Assembly: GCA_009617715.1 (NCBI GenBank)
Contig: VTFK01000334.1
Location: 682,001 to 746,000, forward strand
DNA length: 64,000 bases
Reading direction: 5' to 3'
Origin: Plectrocnemia conspersa
Taxonomy: Eukaryota > Arthropoda > Insecta > Trichoptera > Polycentropodidae
Positions 25,861 to 35,934 of this stretch are shown one piece after another. Position numbers and translations under genes: made by a program. Each line of letters opens with the position of its first letter. Positions within the stretch are counted from its first letter, which is position 1. The notes beneath the pieces were generated by a model. The model was not told where the DNA came from. It saw only the letters and a program-made list of their open reading frames with translations, and ran no database searches.

Positions 25861-26570
25861 GATTTTCGGTTTGTCGTAAGCGGGAACAAAAATTAAAGCG
25901 CACAACTAAGGGTGGGTTCGAATAAGAGTTGTCCAAAAAAAAAACAAGAATTAGTGTTTCTTTGCCACCACCCTTGGTCCACCCCCGCTTTGGAGAGAGA
26001 TAAGGCAATATGGATCATCATGAAATATGCATGGGTTTTTAATTTTTTTCCTTTACCCTCCGAGGGTGTGCCTTAAGTAGCTCTAAGTATTTGTTTTATT
26101 TTTATTTATAAGCCTATCATGTCTGCCGTCTTTGCCCAGTCAACCATCGTACGGCCGAAGAGAATTTTTAATTATTTTTTTTAATCAATCCTAATGGATG
26201 CCCCGAATGCCAGGATATATTTTTAATGCCAACCATCCGACGTTTTCAATTACGTCCCGGGACCTGATGTGTGTGAAATCTTCGCTCGGGAAATTGATGA
26301 AAATCTCGGATTTATTCTCCACTTTACAGGTATTAGAGAGAAGTGTATGTACGTGTAGTTTATATTATATAATTATGAATGTTTATATAAAAAACTGAAC
26401 TTAGAGAAAAAAATAAAAGCGTTACGTAATCCCCCGTTTCTAAGCTCCCTCCTAATTCCGTGCAATTACAATCGAGCCGCTAATTGTCACATTAATTGAT
26501 GGAAATTAGTACCCGTCGAATTTGATTAGGAGAAAGAAAAACGGTACTCTTTTTTTCTCCCCCATAGACA
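25861..26570. promoter_or_regulatory. G+C-richer islands
   Basis: Two islands (about 25870-26320 and 26420-26570) with CpG-rich words and homeodomain-like CTAATTG and ATTAATTG sites (26480-26500). The open frame at 26198-26398 has no domain. Candidate regulatory DNA. Confidence 0.3.
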
Positions 26571-27084
26571 CTTAAAGTAAGTGTTTAATTAAAAAAAATC
26601 AATAGTATCGAAACATATTTTACTCTTCTAGTAACATTGAACCTTTTTACATTATCTTTTACTCTCTAGAATAGCTTATAAAATAGTAGTTTAAAGTCAC
26701 TCTATAATTTTAAAACCAAAAATATGTGTAAATGTATAATATTAGTAAAAATATATTTTCACTGACATTTCAGTGAAATACTATCAGAATATATTTTTAT
26801 TGGTAAAAATATAATTTATCTAAAAAATGCTAGTTGTAAATGTCACTTGTTAAATTCTGTACGGCTTCAGCGAAATTCCTTTTAAAAATAGTATAACTGT
26901 AGGGTGACACATCACATGTCAGGTCAAAATTATCAACGCAGTAAATAAAATTGATTAGTGAAATTATGATCCAATTACTTTTTTTTATACTGTTTATTTA
27001 GTGAAATTATATTTTTATATATTAAATAAAAAATACACTTCATATATTCAAGTTCATTAATTAAACGCTACTTCAAGATTTGTT
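26571..27084. other. AT-rich spacer with palindromic element
   Basis: AT-rich; holds the nested inverted repeat annotated separately, plus a G+C-richer patch at 26860-26945. Confidence 0.45.
26741..26812. repeat. Nested inverted repeat, MITE-like
   Basis: The inner arms TTTCACTG (26757-26764) and CAGTGAAA (26771-26778) are exact. The outer AATATATTTTT-type arms are imperfect. A related arrangement of TATCAGAA, TATATTTTTA and AGTGAAAT words appears at about 61880-61955. This suggests a small foldback family, with weak support. Confidence 0.4.
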
Positions 27085-27650
27085 TATCTTCAGTTTTTTA
27101 ATAACTTTATAAATCTCTGCAGATAGGATATCTGGTTTAAAACAGAATTAGTTTTGAGTACTAGATTCTTTGGATACGTTTGCTTTATATTATCTGAGCT
27201 TTGTTCCATATTTGTAAAACTTTAACGAGATCCATTATTGGGCTTACTGAGGTGTCCTCAATTCCTACTGGTATCAGTACTTTTATCGTTTTAAATACAT
27301 CTTTGATGGATTTATATTTGTTTTTTCGCTTTAATTACTAGTCTTTTTAGGTTAATATATCTGGTTGTTTTAGTTAATGATCTGGTTGTTTTAGTTGTGA
27401 TCTTTTTTTTGATAAGGTTCCATATTTTATCAGTGATCCAATTTTTTCGACGACCTTTCATTGCTAGATGACTATTTTTTGCTTCCTCAATTTTTATTTT
27501 TATTTTTTTTCAATATGTGCTTGCGTCTACATCTAGATTTATTTTAAACTGAGTCATCTGATCTCTAATAATCTTGCATAACTGTTTAATTTCTTGCAGG
27601 GTCAGTTTAAGTGAATTAAATTTTAGTTTGATATTGTCCCACAATTTTGT
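27085..27650 (-). mobile_element. LINE ORF2 linker fragment (RTE-like), copy 2
   Basis: This is homologous over its whole length to 20770-21330. On the minus strand it reads LKLTLQEIKQLCKIIRDQ, then WITDKIWNLIKKK in a stretch of about 60 open codons, then VLQIWNKAQ and ILSAEIYKV. This is the linker between the endonuclease and RT of a non-LTR ORF2, where the family has an RRxWIT- or PWxT-like segment and an RWxEYF-like segment. An internal 21-bp tandem duplication at 27361-27402 repeats the KTTR codons. Frame breaks and missing RT motifs show that it is dead. Confidence 0.7.
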
Positions 27651-27774
27651 CTACATGATGATTATTTATTAATACAGATACCATATATTATAGATATATC
27701 AGCATTTTTTTACTTTGTCTTAAACTTTTAGTCAAATTTATTGTGACAGCTTTAGCTCAAGCACACTTAGGGTG

Positions 27775-28135
27775 TTTATTTACAGACAGGCTAAGCCGCA
27801 TTCACCTAAAACCAAAGCTGTTAATTTTCATCATAACTAAGAGGCCATACGCTAATCGCCGTCGCCTTGCGTCTTAGCTGTGATGCAAGTGCCTTGTAAA
27901 GCAACATACATACATCACATAACAAATTCATACGCATGTATCGATAAGCGCACTTGGCATGGGGGATTCGAACCATGCGACCGATTGCACTGACAGCTAA
28001 CATTGTCCCATAGCGCGCCCACGCTGAGATCAAACTGAGAACAACGATCAACTGCCATACGACCACTCCCCAATGTGACCACCCCGTTTCGCTGTTGACA
28101 TGTCACCGGCAAATGGCCAATATATTTCACCGGTA
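27775..28135 (-). mobile_element. SINE-like element with Pol III B box
   Basis: A G+C-richer block of about 360 bp between AT-rich flanks. On the minus strand it has an exact B-box match GGTTCGAATCC (27964-27974) in a tRNA-like setting, followed by about 190 bp of body and an AATAAA-containing AT tail towards 27730. The open frames across it (27821-28130) are chance. There is no second copy in the window, so the family is unproven. A degenerate tRNA pseudogene is the alternative. Confidence 0.4.
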
Positions 28136-28289
28136 AGCATAGTAATCATAGCAGTATTTAAAATTTAATAATAAACATGTAAATTTAAAATAAACATATT
28201 AGATCTATCATAATCTCAGGAAAATGATAAAAAGTTAAAGTATGAGTACACCAATGTTATGTGTCATAACTTTAAGTATTAAGATATGT

Positions 28290-28690
28290 ACTATGATAAA
28301 GGATACAAATTAATGTCGGTCAATTTCTCGTCGGATTATTTAGTCGTAAGTCGGATTAACGCGTTGTGTTTAATGTATTGTAACGTGCGTTTAAAGTCAA
28401 TTTATATCTACTAGTACCCGTTGTCGTAGTTTAGTTTTTAACGGCTTGCCTGCGAAACGCGTTAAATCGGTTAGAATCTGTAGGGTATAGGGGACGGTTC
28501 AAATTGACGGCGGTGTAAAACAAACGTACGGCTATTCAGCACCTATGACTGTATGAAAATGGCAAATTGAAGCGTTTAATTCAGTTCGGCTTAACGCTTC
28601 CGTCGATGTACGAACCGTACGCGAACAGGGGCGAAAATCAACCCCCGATTTCAAGTAATCACGTTTACTGACTGATGCATTAAATTTAAT
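28290..28690. promoter_or_regulatory. CpG-rich island, candidate regulatory block
   Basis: An unusually CpG-rich island with many TCGG, AACGCG and CGTACG words. No open frame of interest. The density of CpG, TTAACGC and GCGTTAA words suggests unmethylated regulatory DNA. Confidence 0.35.
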
Positions 28691-29533
28691 CATATTTAGG
28701 GATAAAATAATACTTTACATGCAAATCTTCACATATATTAATTGTATATATTATAATCAATCATGGTCGTCCCTTTCTTATGAAATCAATCCTTCCATCC
28801 TTATATTCAGCAAAACTATTATCGTCAAATTTCACGTGGGCGAATCTCCCACCAGCGATTCATCAAGACAACTATAAATTAAATATTTTACTCTTCAATC
28901 TTCTAGTCAATCTCTCCGTCATAAATTTACTGGAAAATTTGTAAGTGTTTCTCTTCTTGTATTTCTGTCTTGCAGTTTCCACTTCTTCCGTGAAAATTTT
29001 TATTTTCAAGTATTTGTGAAAAAGCTAATTTTGTGATATACAACGAAACATATAAAATCATTTTTATTATTTTTATTTTAACACCTCAAAATTATTTATA
29101 TGTTGGAGCTACTTTGTAATCAGTCAGTTATACAGTTTTGCCAATTAGCTAATAATATTTTCCTATTTGTTTTATTTTACTCCAAATGTGGGTTTTTCAG
29201 GTGAACCTTTTGTCAAGGTTCATTCATATCCAAATAACTTTTACTATCAAATTGTAAAATTATTGCATTATTTATTCAGAAGGAGTAATATTTATTTTTA
29301 TTAAATCTTCCATTGTAACCTGACAGGTGTAAGCTCAATGCGTTAAAACGGGCAAATCTGTACCAACTGAGTAAGTCAATCAGACATAATGAATACGTAC
29401 AAGTAAGTTTAAACATCAGACTGAAAGTCTGGGAATCTGTGCCATCTATATTAATAATTATAAATTAATATGTGCTATTCAATTTATAATAAATAGATGT
29501 TACTGCAGTTAGGACCGTTTTTTTATAATCATA
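28691..29533. other. AT-rich non-coding DNA
   Basis: AT-rich with a mildly C-rich pyrimidine patch at 28770-28990. No gene or splice-supported exon could be recognised. Confidence 0.5.
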
Positions 29534-29640
29534 GCGCATTTTTATAAATAAAAATTCAAGTACCGTTGCTGGGCTCGAACCCGCAACTTCTGAGTTACTA
29601 GTCTGAGACGTTACGGCGAACGTAACATGGACAGACTTTA
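29534..29640 (-). mobile_element. tRNA-derived SINE fragment, copy 2
   Basis: On the minus strand the B box GGTTCGAGCC (29572-29581) is preceded by GTTGCG and by an anticodon-loop-like CTAGTAA. It is followed by CCAGCAACGG and the same tail, ending AAAAATGCGC, as the copy at 8856-8970. The loop would carry AGT (a Thr-type anticodon), whereas copy 1 has CCTGAAA. Similarity of both copies starts sharply at the same base. It is a SINE relic, not a functional tRNA gene. Confidence 0.7.
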
Positions 29641-29954
29641 GTTTCATGGAGGTAAGTTGACTGTAAGGGCCTCGTGAGAAGTCATAAAAACTATGTCTAA
29701 AACAAATATTACTGTTTATGATTAGCAAGTCTGCTGGATATATTCAGCACAGTACTGGTCTTAGTTCACTGCCCTGTGATAACCCAGATTTTATTTTCCT
29801 GGCAAAAGAATTTTCTGTCCTGATATTTTACTATAGATCTATCGATCAGATGTGACTATATATTTTATATAAATTTTGAGGTTAAAAAATTTAAATTGAA
29901 CAAACATTTTCGAATACTTAACAACCACTGCATTTGTTTTATAACACTTCATAA

Positions 29955-30175
29955 GAAAGGGCGACTTCGTGCTAGATGTTTGAAAATATACATGTTTTCA
30001 TGGAAGCCTTTAATAGAGGTCGATAGTATTTGAAGAGCAAAAAATTGGCTTTTCGTTGCTTTTATAATATAATAATTATTAAGGAGAAACCGCCTCGTGC
30101 GGAAATCGGCAGATTTTAAAATGTATGGGGGCTTTTCATAAAGTAACGCCATTATATTTTATTTTCGGTGAATTC
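29955..30175. repeat. Unclassified dispersed repeat, copy 1
   Basis: Shares ordered blocks with 49105-49360: GATGTTT(A/G)AAAATAT, GAAGC(C/T)TTTAATAGAGGTCGA, AATCGGCAGATT and GTTACGCCAT or its variant GTAACGCCAT. The open frame on the minus strand here is not preserved in the other copies, so I do not consider it a gene. The family is unknown; it may be the 3' untranslated part of a LINE. Confidence 0.7.
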
Positions 30176-30190
30176 TCGTTTTTATAAAAA

Positions 30191-31089
30191 AACAGAGGTT
30201 TTTTATCTTTATCTTATTTGAAATATGAAAAACGTAATATAAAAACATCTGTTTTTGCAAACAATTTAGGTGTAAATCTGTAAACCATATATTTCTTAGT
30301 AACTCGACGCTTTGTAATCAATCAAAGTCAATCGATCCGTTCTGGTCCTTCGATTTTTTGCGTCGATTATAACAAATCATCATCCTTTTGAAGCTGGTTC
30401 TCTTTAATTACCATTCAGTTCTCTGTTCAGCAATAATAGTTTGCACCTTAGTTACTCAGTAGAGAAATGGTTATACTATTCACATGCAAAGGGCTTTAAA
30501 ATTTTCATTGTCAACTACAGAAAAAATAAACAAGCGAGAAATAAGACATGTCAATTATAAAATATTTGCAAAATCCATTTTTTCTTAAATTGCTTAAAAT
30601 CAAGGTGAATCATATTTACCTAAGTATGATTTACCTTGATTTATTGCTTGAAATATGGAGGTTGTATTAGGAAAGGAATATTGTTTTCATGTTTTCATTA
30701 CAGTCCCATGAGTAATAATTGATTGTATTAAAAACTAATATTTTAACTTACATAACTCTTAAATAGTTAGCTATAATCTGCAACATATTTTTCTACCTCT
30801 AGTGTAAAGTGATGACAAAACTCGTCCAATCTCTTCGGTTAAATTTTCATATTAAAGGTAGCAATATTTTATAAATATTCTTACAGCTCATAGATTTTTT
30901 TTTGTGGTAAATTAAAAGTATTTTAATTTATGGTAAATTATTGTTTGATTATAAAGCCAAACAATTTTTTTTTCTAGTTTTTAGAGACATTTTATTTTAA
31001 TGTAATTAATCTCTTTATTATTGAAATTAGATTTTTTATCGCGTTTAATTTTTATCATGTATGTATATTTATTTGAAAATACTTTATTA
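30191..31089. other. AT-rich non-coding DNA
   Basis: AT-rich apart from a mild patch at 30300-30450. Contains the hairpin at 30597-30642. No gene is recognised. Confidence 0.5.
30597..30642. other. 19-bp hairpin, all mismatches G-U compatible
   Basis: The arms AAATCAAGGTGAATCATAT (30597-30615) and GTATGATTTACCTTGATTT (30624-30642) pair along their whole length, with two G-U pairs and an 8-nt loop. The stem is short for a typical animal pre-miRNA, and I do not recognise a known miRNA seed. Confidence 0.7.
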
Positions 31090-31340
31090 ATTTGTTTTCG
31101 GGCAGACGACGTAAATTCGCATAAGTTCATTTATCTATAGGCGCAGATTGACTGTAGCTGATGCTGCGGGGAGATTGTTTATTGACAGGTGCGCTGGCGG
31201 CACTGACACGTGGGACGACAGCTCCACGTGTGATTTGTCCCGCGTGTGCCATTAGACAGGGGTAATCAAGGCAACAAAACACCAATTAGTCGTATTAATC
31301 AGACACTTTGATAGAGAACAAAGCGGTTTCTGTTACACCT
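31090..31340. promoter_or_regulatory. Enhancer-like island with paired CACGTG E-boxes
   Basis: This G+C-rich island contains TGACAGGTG (31183-31191), which combines a TALE-type TGACAG and an E-box CAGGTG. Two CACGTG E-boxes (31207-31212 and 31225-31230) are set as an inverted pair, CACGTGG and CCACGTG. CAATTAG homeodomain words lie near 31284. No coding frame is visible. The site mix fits a developmental enhancer; function is inferred. Confidence 0.45.
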
Positions 31341-31609
31341 ACATTTACTTTATAATATCGCAAATTAGTATCGAATAACGTAGTATCATAGCATTATTTT
31401 GTATATTATCTTCTAATGATACATTTTAAGAGATATAACATGTTGTTGACATTAAAAAATGACAATTTGTTATATAATATTATGGTTATGTATGATATAT
31501 ATTCAATTGTAATATATGGTTCTGAGCAGATATTAGAGAAAGTGTGGTTGAGATCTTTGCTTAGATTATTATTAGAATAAAAATAGAGTTTCACAACCTC
31601 TGATCCAGT

Positions 31610-31880
31610 TTTAATCACAGCGACAGGATTTGGCTGTTGGAGAGCACGGGGCCGAATGTGCGACACCCCTACGGCAATCAATGGGCGATCAGATAGACGC
31701 TGCTCTCCCTGTTTGCTCGATTAATGATGTGAAAGGTTTGACAAGAGATTAAGCTCGGCTCGAACACAACAGGTGATTCGGTACGTGATTAGTTGCGTTC
31801 AGGTGGATATTCGTAATGCGGGGGTAATTAGCGAACGTGTTACATCGCCAGTGACAGGTGGGGCAAATTTGCCGTGTTAT
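31610..31880. promoter_or_regulatory. Enhancer-like island with repeated CAGGTG
   Basis: A second island close to the first. It carries CAGGTG near 31770, 31800 and 31855, the last again within TGACAGGTG (31852-31860), plus GGTAATTAGCG near 31823. The spacing and repeated use of the same composite site suggest that the two islands act together. No coding potential is seen. Confidence 0.45.
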
Positions 31881-33839
31881 TTTGGTCCATATTGTTAACA
31901 ATATATATCTACAGCTTGTCGACACAAATTCTTTGACAAAAATTATTGCTATACAATTTTTCGCTGAATATTAATAATATGGCTTTTTCACGGATTGTTT
32001 TTTGAAAGCCTTTTCGTGAAAATAATTACTTCTTATTTTATATTCTATTTAAAAATTGTTATATAAACAGTTTACTTTGCTATGGTTATTCCTTTTCGCT
32101 TTGTAACTATAAATAATATTTATTAAATAATTGAAATTGAATTACAATGAGTTACCATGAAAATAAATCATGGTGTACTAGCGCAGTAGGACAACTTTAG
32201 AAATATATAATATTTATATTTAGTGTTATTTAATATAAATTTAATTTGACTTTATTGATTTTTTATTTAATTGGATATTAAATATATTAATACGCAGTTG
32301 TAAACCCTTCGTTGCCGACATTTTATGATATAAATATCGACTTATTTCATTTAAGAAAAATGTTATTTTCCTCTGTCGAAAATAACCTAAAAATATGTAT
32401 CTGATTTTTTTCTTTAATGATGACGTCGAGTCTGACAGTTCTCTCCAAGGTAGCGAAAGCCGATGTATTGTGATAACAAAGTTTTTATCTGAAAAGTTAA
32501 ATTATTTAAATATATAGTAGTATCATCTAAAATTTCCAATAAAACCCTTTGGTTGATATATCGACCATATGAAATGAAGTTGACGCTATCGGCCAAAAGA
32601 CGATAAAATTAAAACATTAAAACAATCTCAAAGAATTATTTTTTATTATTATTTCTTTGTATGTTTATATGTAATATATTTTAAACAATAAATTATATTT
32701 TTGTGCCACTATTTAATCATTTAGTATATAATAAATATATTCTTAAAATATGACCCTAAGTGGTCAATGGTCGATATATCAACTGACAGAAATTTTGAAA
32801 TTTCCAAAAAAAAAAATTTTTTTTATTTTTTTTTATCAAAATTACTTTTTATGATAAGAGTTTTAAAAAGTAATTTTTCAACCCTTAATTCCAAAATAAT
32901 TAATTTGCTCGCTAAAGGGTTAAAAACGCAAAAAAACATTACTGCAATTCGATACATATATTTTTCATCACACATTTCACCACAAAGGACATAATGTTGT
33001 ATATTTTCAGTCTTTTTTTCTAAAAAGTTTGTTTAATCTATTTTTTTAATGGTTCTAATAAAAAACTAATATGATTAAACTACAATATTTTTAAATATAC
33101 GTTTTTATGAGACGCTGTGAATATTTAGAGCGAACTTAATAAATACTATCACCAAGGACTAGTTACTAGTATATAGTGTACGTCTGCTACTCAAGCTAAA
33201 CTACCTGGTATAGTGTTTTTGAATTTGTATCGTGTCTGGGAAATGAAAATTGGTTATGCGTATATAATTAAAATTTCGATTAATCAAAAATTAGGTTTTA
33301 TTATATTTTCTTTATCTATGTACGTGGACGTATAAAATTTCAGCTTCTTTCTCTCTTCACAAGATATTTTTTTAAACCTAAAATTATTAAAAATTAAGAT
33401 ATATTTAATGCGAAAAAAATATCAGGACTGTGCTGAAAATATAAGCTCTATTAAATAGCAATGCTCTACCAAATATTTAGGCTTATATGCATATAAAAAA
33501 AAATTATGGCAATTCTTAGCAAAGAATTGTGACTGAGAAAAAATAAAATTTTAATTCCTTTTAAATTATTGAAAACTAAAATAAATTAAGTGCATAAAAT
33601 ACAGCAAATATCAGAAAAAACGTCTTTAATGCATACTTTAAATTGTAGTATATTTGAATCAAATCTTAATTAGGATTCGGCTCATTATGTTGCGATTTTT
33701 TAATGAATATCTATTTTTTTTTATAAATATGAATATTTATTTTTATTATTCTACTCATAAATTATTACTTTGTTCATAAGAATATGTTTGTGAATTTTAC
33801 TTACTAATGAAAATTTGTTACATTGGTTTGTTAAATTAA
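31881..33839. other. AT-rich non-coding DNA
   Basis: Long AT-rich stretch. Open frames at 32414-32596 and 32767-32994 are Lys/Asn/Phe/Ile-rich, as expected by chance. No element is recognised. Confidence 0.55.
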
Positions 33840-33990
33840 TTCAGGTGATGATTTACGTACTATGGCCAAAAACTAGGCGTCACTGTGATGACACTGACTG
33901 AGTAACACATTCTTTGGTGGACCCTGACGGAAAGCCGACGACCGGCGGAGCCTCGTCCGCCGATCTCTCGTTTCATTATTTGTCAATAAT
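33840..33990. promoter_or_regulatory. Short G+C-rich island
   Basis: A compact island with CAGGTGATGA at its start, ACTGACTGAG-like words and a CpG-rich second half (33930-33970). No coding frame; candidate regulatory DNA. Confidence 0.3.
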
Positions 33991-34689
33991 ATGTAACTAA
34001 TTGTATAATATTTTTCTCAATCTATTTATAATTGTTATCCGTCCGAAAATTGATTTTTTAAGGCGCAGTTAGCAAAATGAAAAATTATAGTTATATAAAA
34101 ATTATTGTGTTAGAACAATAATTATTATTATTTTATTTCTTATACATATATGCCATACTCTATGGGCTAAAGTAGCTTTTTATTAGAGTTTTAATAGCAA
34201 ATATGTACGACTTTGTTTGATTTAAAATATTTCTCACAATAATTATTTGTGAGATTAGTAAAATCTATAAAAATCTTATCTGTGGTGATCTTTCAGAATT
34301 ATAATTATATTATAATCACTATTCTTTAAAAAAAAATACACAGAGTTACATGGTATTTCTGGCAATGATCTGCAATTTTTAAAAAAAGATTACAATTTTT
34401 CTTCGCTTGCCTTCAAATGTTGGTATGATTACCGAAATTAATTTTCAATTTCTAGTTATTTATAAAGCGTTTAATATAGTTAAAGGTTCAATATATTAAT
34501 TTTGTAATAATTTAAAAATATAAATGTATATTTTTAATTATTTTTAAATAGAATCTTACATGAAAATAGTGCTCTAATTCATATGGTCTTACATCATAGT
34601 GTGCTGTTTTTTATATGCTTCTCTTAACAAATTATATCTAATAATTGTCCAAATAAACATTACTTTTATTGTTTATGTACTTAAAAACA
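33991..34689. other. AT-rich non-coding DNA
   Basis: AT-rich; nothing recognised. Confidence 0.5.
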
Positions 34690-35065
34690 GTTTCGTTTCC
34701 CCCCCCCCCTCTTCGCTCCCGCGTTGCGGTGTTTTGGTCCATCTACTATGGTTCCGTCATTGGTGTATGTCTCGGTCCAGTTATAGGTATTTTATACTTT
34801 AGCAGGCGTCCGTCGGCTTGCGGTGAAATTAGACAAAGATGATGATGATGCGCGAATGGCAGGAGCAAAAGATCTCGATGGACTCTCGGTTTGTTTATTT
34901 GTCCGATCGTAAAGAGCAGTCGTGTCTGGTGAGTTATTGGCGGGCGGCTTTGGTCTCGACTTTACTGCCCTGTTTATGCGCCCGCGTCGCGGATTGCAAA
35001 TAATAATTTATCGGTTACCGTTGTCAAAGCCAGAAGACTGCGTGCCCCGTGCTTTGCCATATGAT
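34690..35065. promoter_or_regulatory. G+C-rich island with poly-C tract
   Basis: Begins with an 11-base C run (34699-34709) and continues as a CpG-rich island with GATGATGATGATG near 34840 and TTTATGCG and CAAATAATAATTTA words around 34975-35010. The open frame at 34599-34802 is featureless. Candidate regulatory DNA. Confidence 0.35.
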
Positions 35066-35199
35066 TATCTTTTTTTAGTCAGGGTTATCACTTATTAATT
35101 TAAACTAGATTATTTTCCATAAAATATACTTTTTAGTTACGTTTAATTGAAAATAATGAATAATTTAATGGTGTCAGACTAGTGGGCTTAATTCATACT

Positions 35200-35830
35200 T
35201 ATACATACATGTTTTTATTTTTATTTTGCGTGCGAATTAGCTCTTCGTCTGAATCAAACACTTCTAAGAATTTGCTATAAACTTTACACCTCAGTGCCAT
35301 CCTTCGTTTATACGACTTTCTGGAAATCGACATCGTTTAAAAATACATAGCTGCAGAAGATATTAGACTTGCATTTATAACGACCGTATGGATTCATCAT
35401 CAGTCATGAGTACGTCGACATGAACCGAAATACAGTCACCCAAAAGGACCATCGCAAATTTTAGAGACCGAACAGCATCCCGTTGCATGCATATTTGTCG
35501 CGTGGCGTCATTAACGACAAAATCCATAAAACAAAGTCTAGCGTGTCGGCCCTGTTCGGCTTCGATATTTCGACAAGTGCAAAAACAGCATAATTTACTG
35601 CCTGCAAATTTAGAACTCTAGTCTATAGGAACATACAATGTTTGACCAAAACATGGCAACCCTGCCGTAAGACTACCACAAAGAATTGAACCTCGTGTCG
35701 CAAATTGCTCACAAAGTGTGGTATGAAAGCTGGTATTTTATGAGTCATTGCCATCTCGGCTGAATGGAACCATTGGGAAGGATAGGTAATTTTTAGAGCC
35801 ACATACACATTTATGGCCTTGTGTCATAAT
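35200..35830. other. G+C-richer block with overlapping minus-strand open frames
   Basis: On the minus strand one frame is open from a CAG acceptor-like site at 35602 to the stop at 35375-35377 (about 75 codons, with no early ATG). A second frame ends at 35623. Neither matches a family I know. Overlapping open frames in mutually exclusive phases make chance likely. It could also be a decayed gene or transposon fragment, since it directly precedes the LINE. Confidence 0.25.
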
Positions 35831-35934
35831 AGCATCATAGCTCATTGTATTAACAGGAAAGTGTATGAATAATACAATTATACTGTTTTAACAACATATT
35901 GCAATAAAATATTTGTTTCCGTATTATTATCGCT

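Noticed and set aside
27964..27974. tRNA gene at the exact B box
   Set aside because: No consistent acceptor, D and anticodon arms could be paired around it; a SINE-like or pseudo-tRNA origin fits better.
27821..28130. Minus-strand open frames of 71-81 codons
   Set aside because: They run across the SINE-like block and its Pol III B box.
29465..29728. 87-codon minus-strand open frame
   Set aside because: It is the translation of the tRNA-derived SINE; the VAGSSPATV peptide is typical of B-box sequence read as protein.
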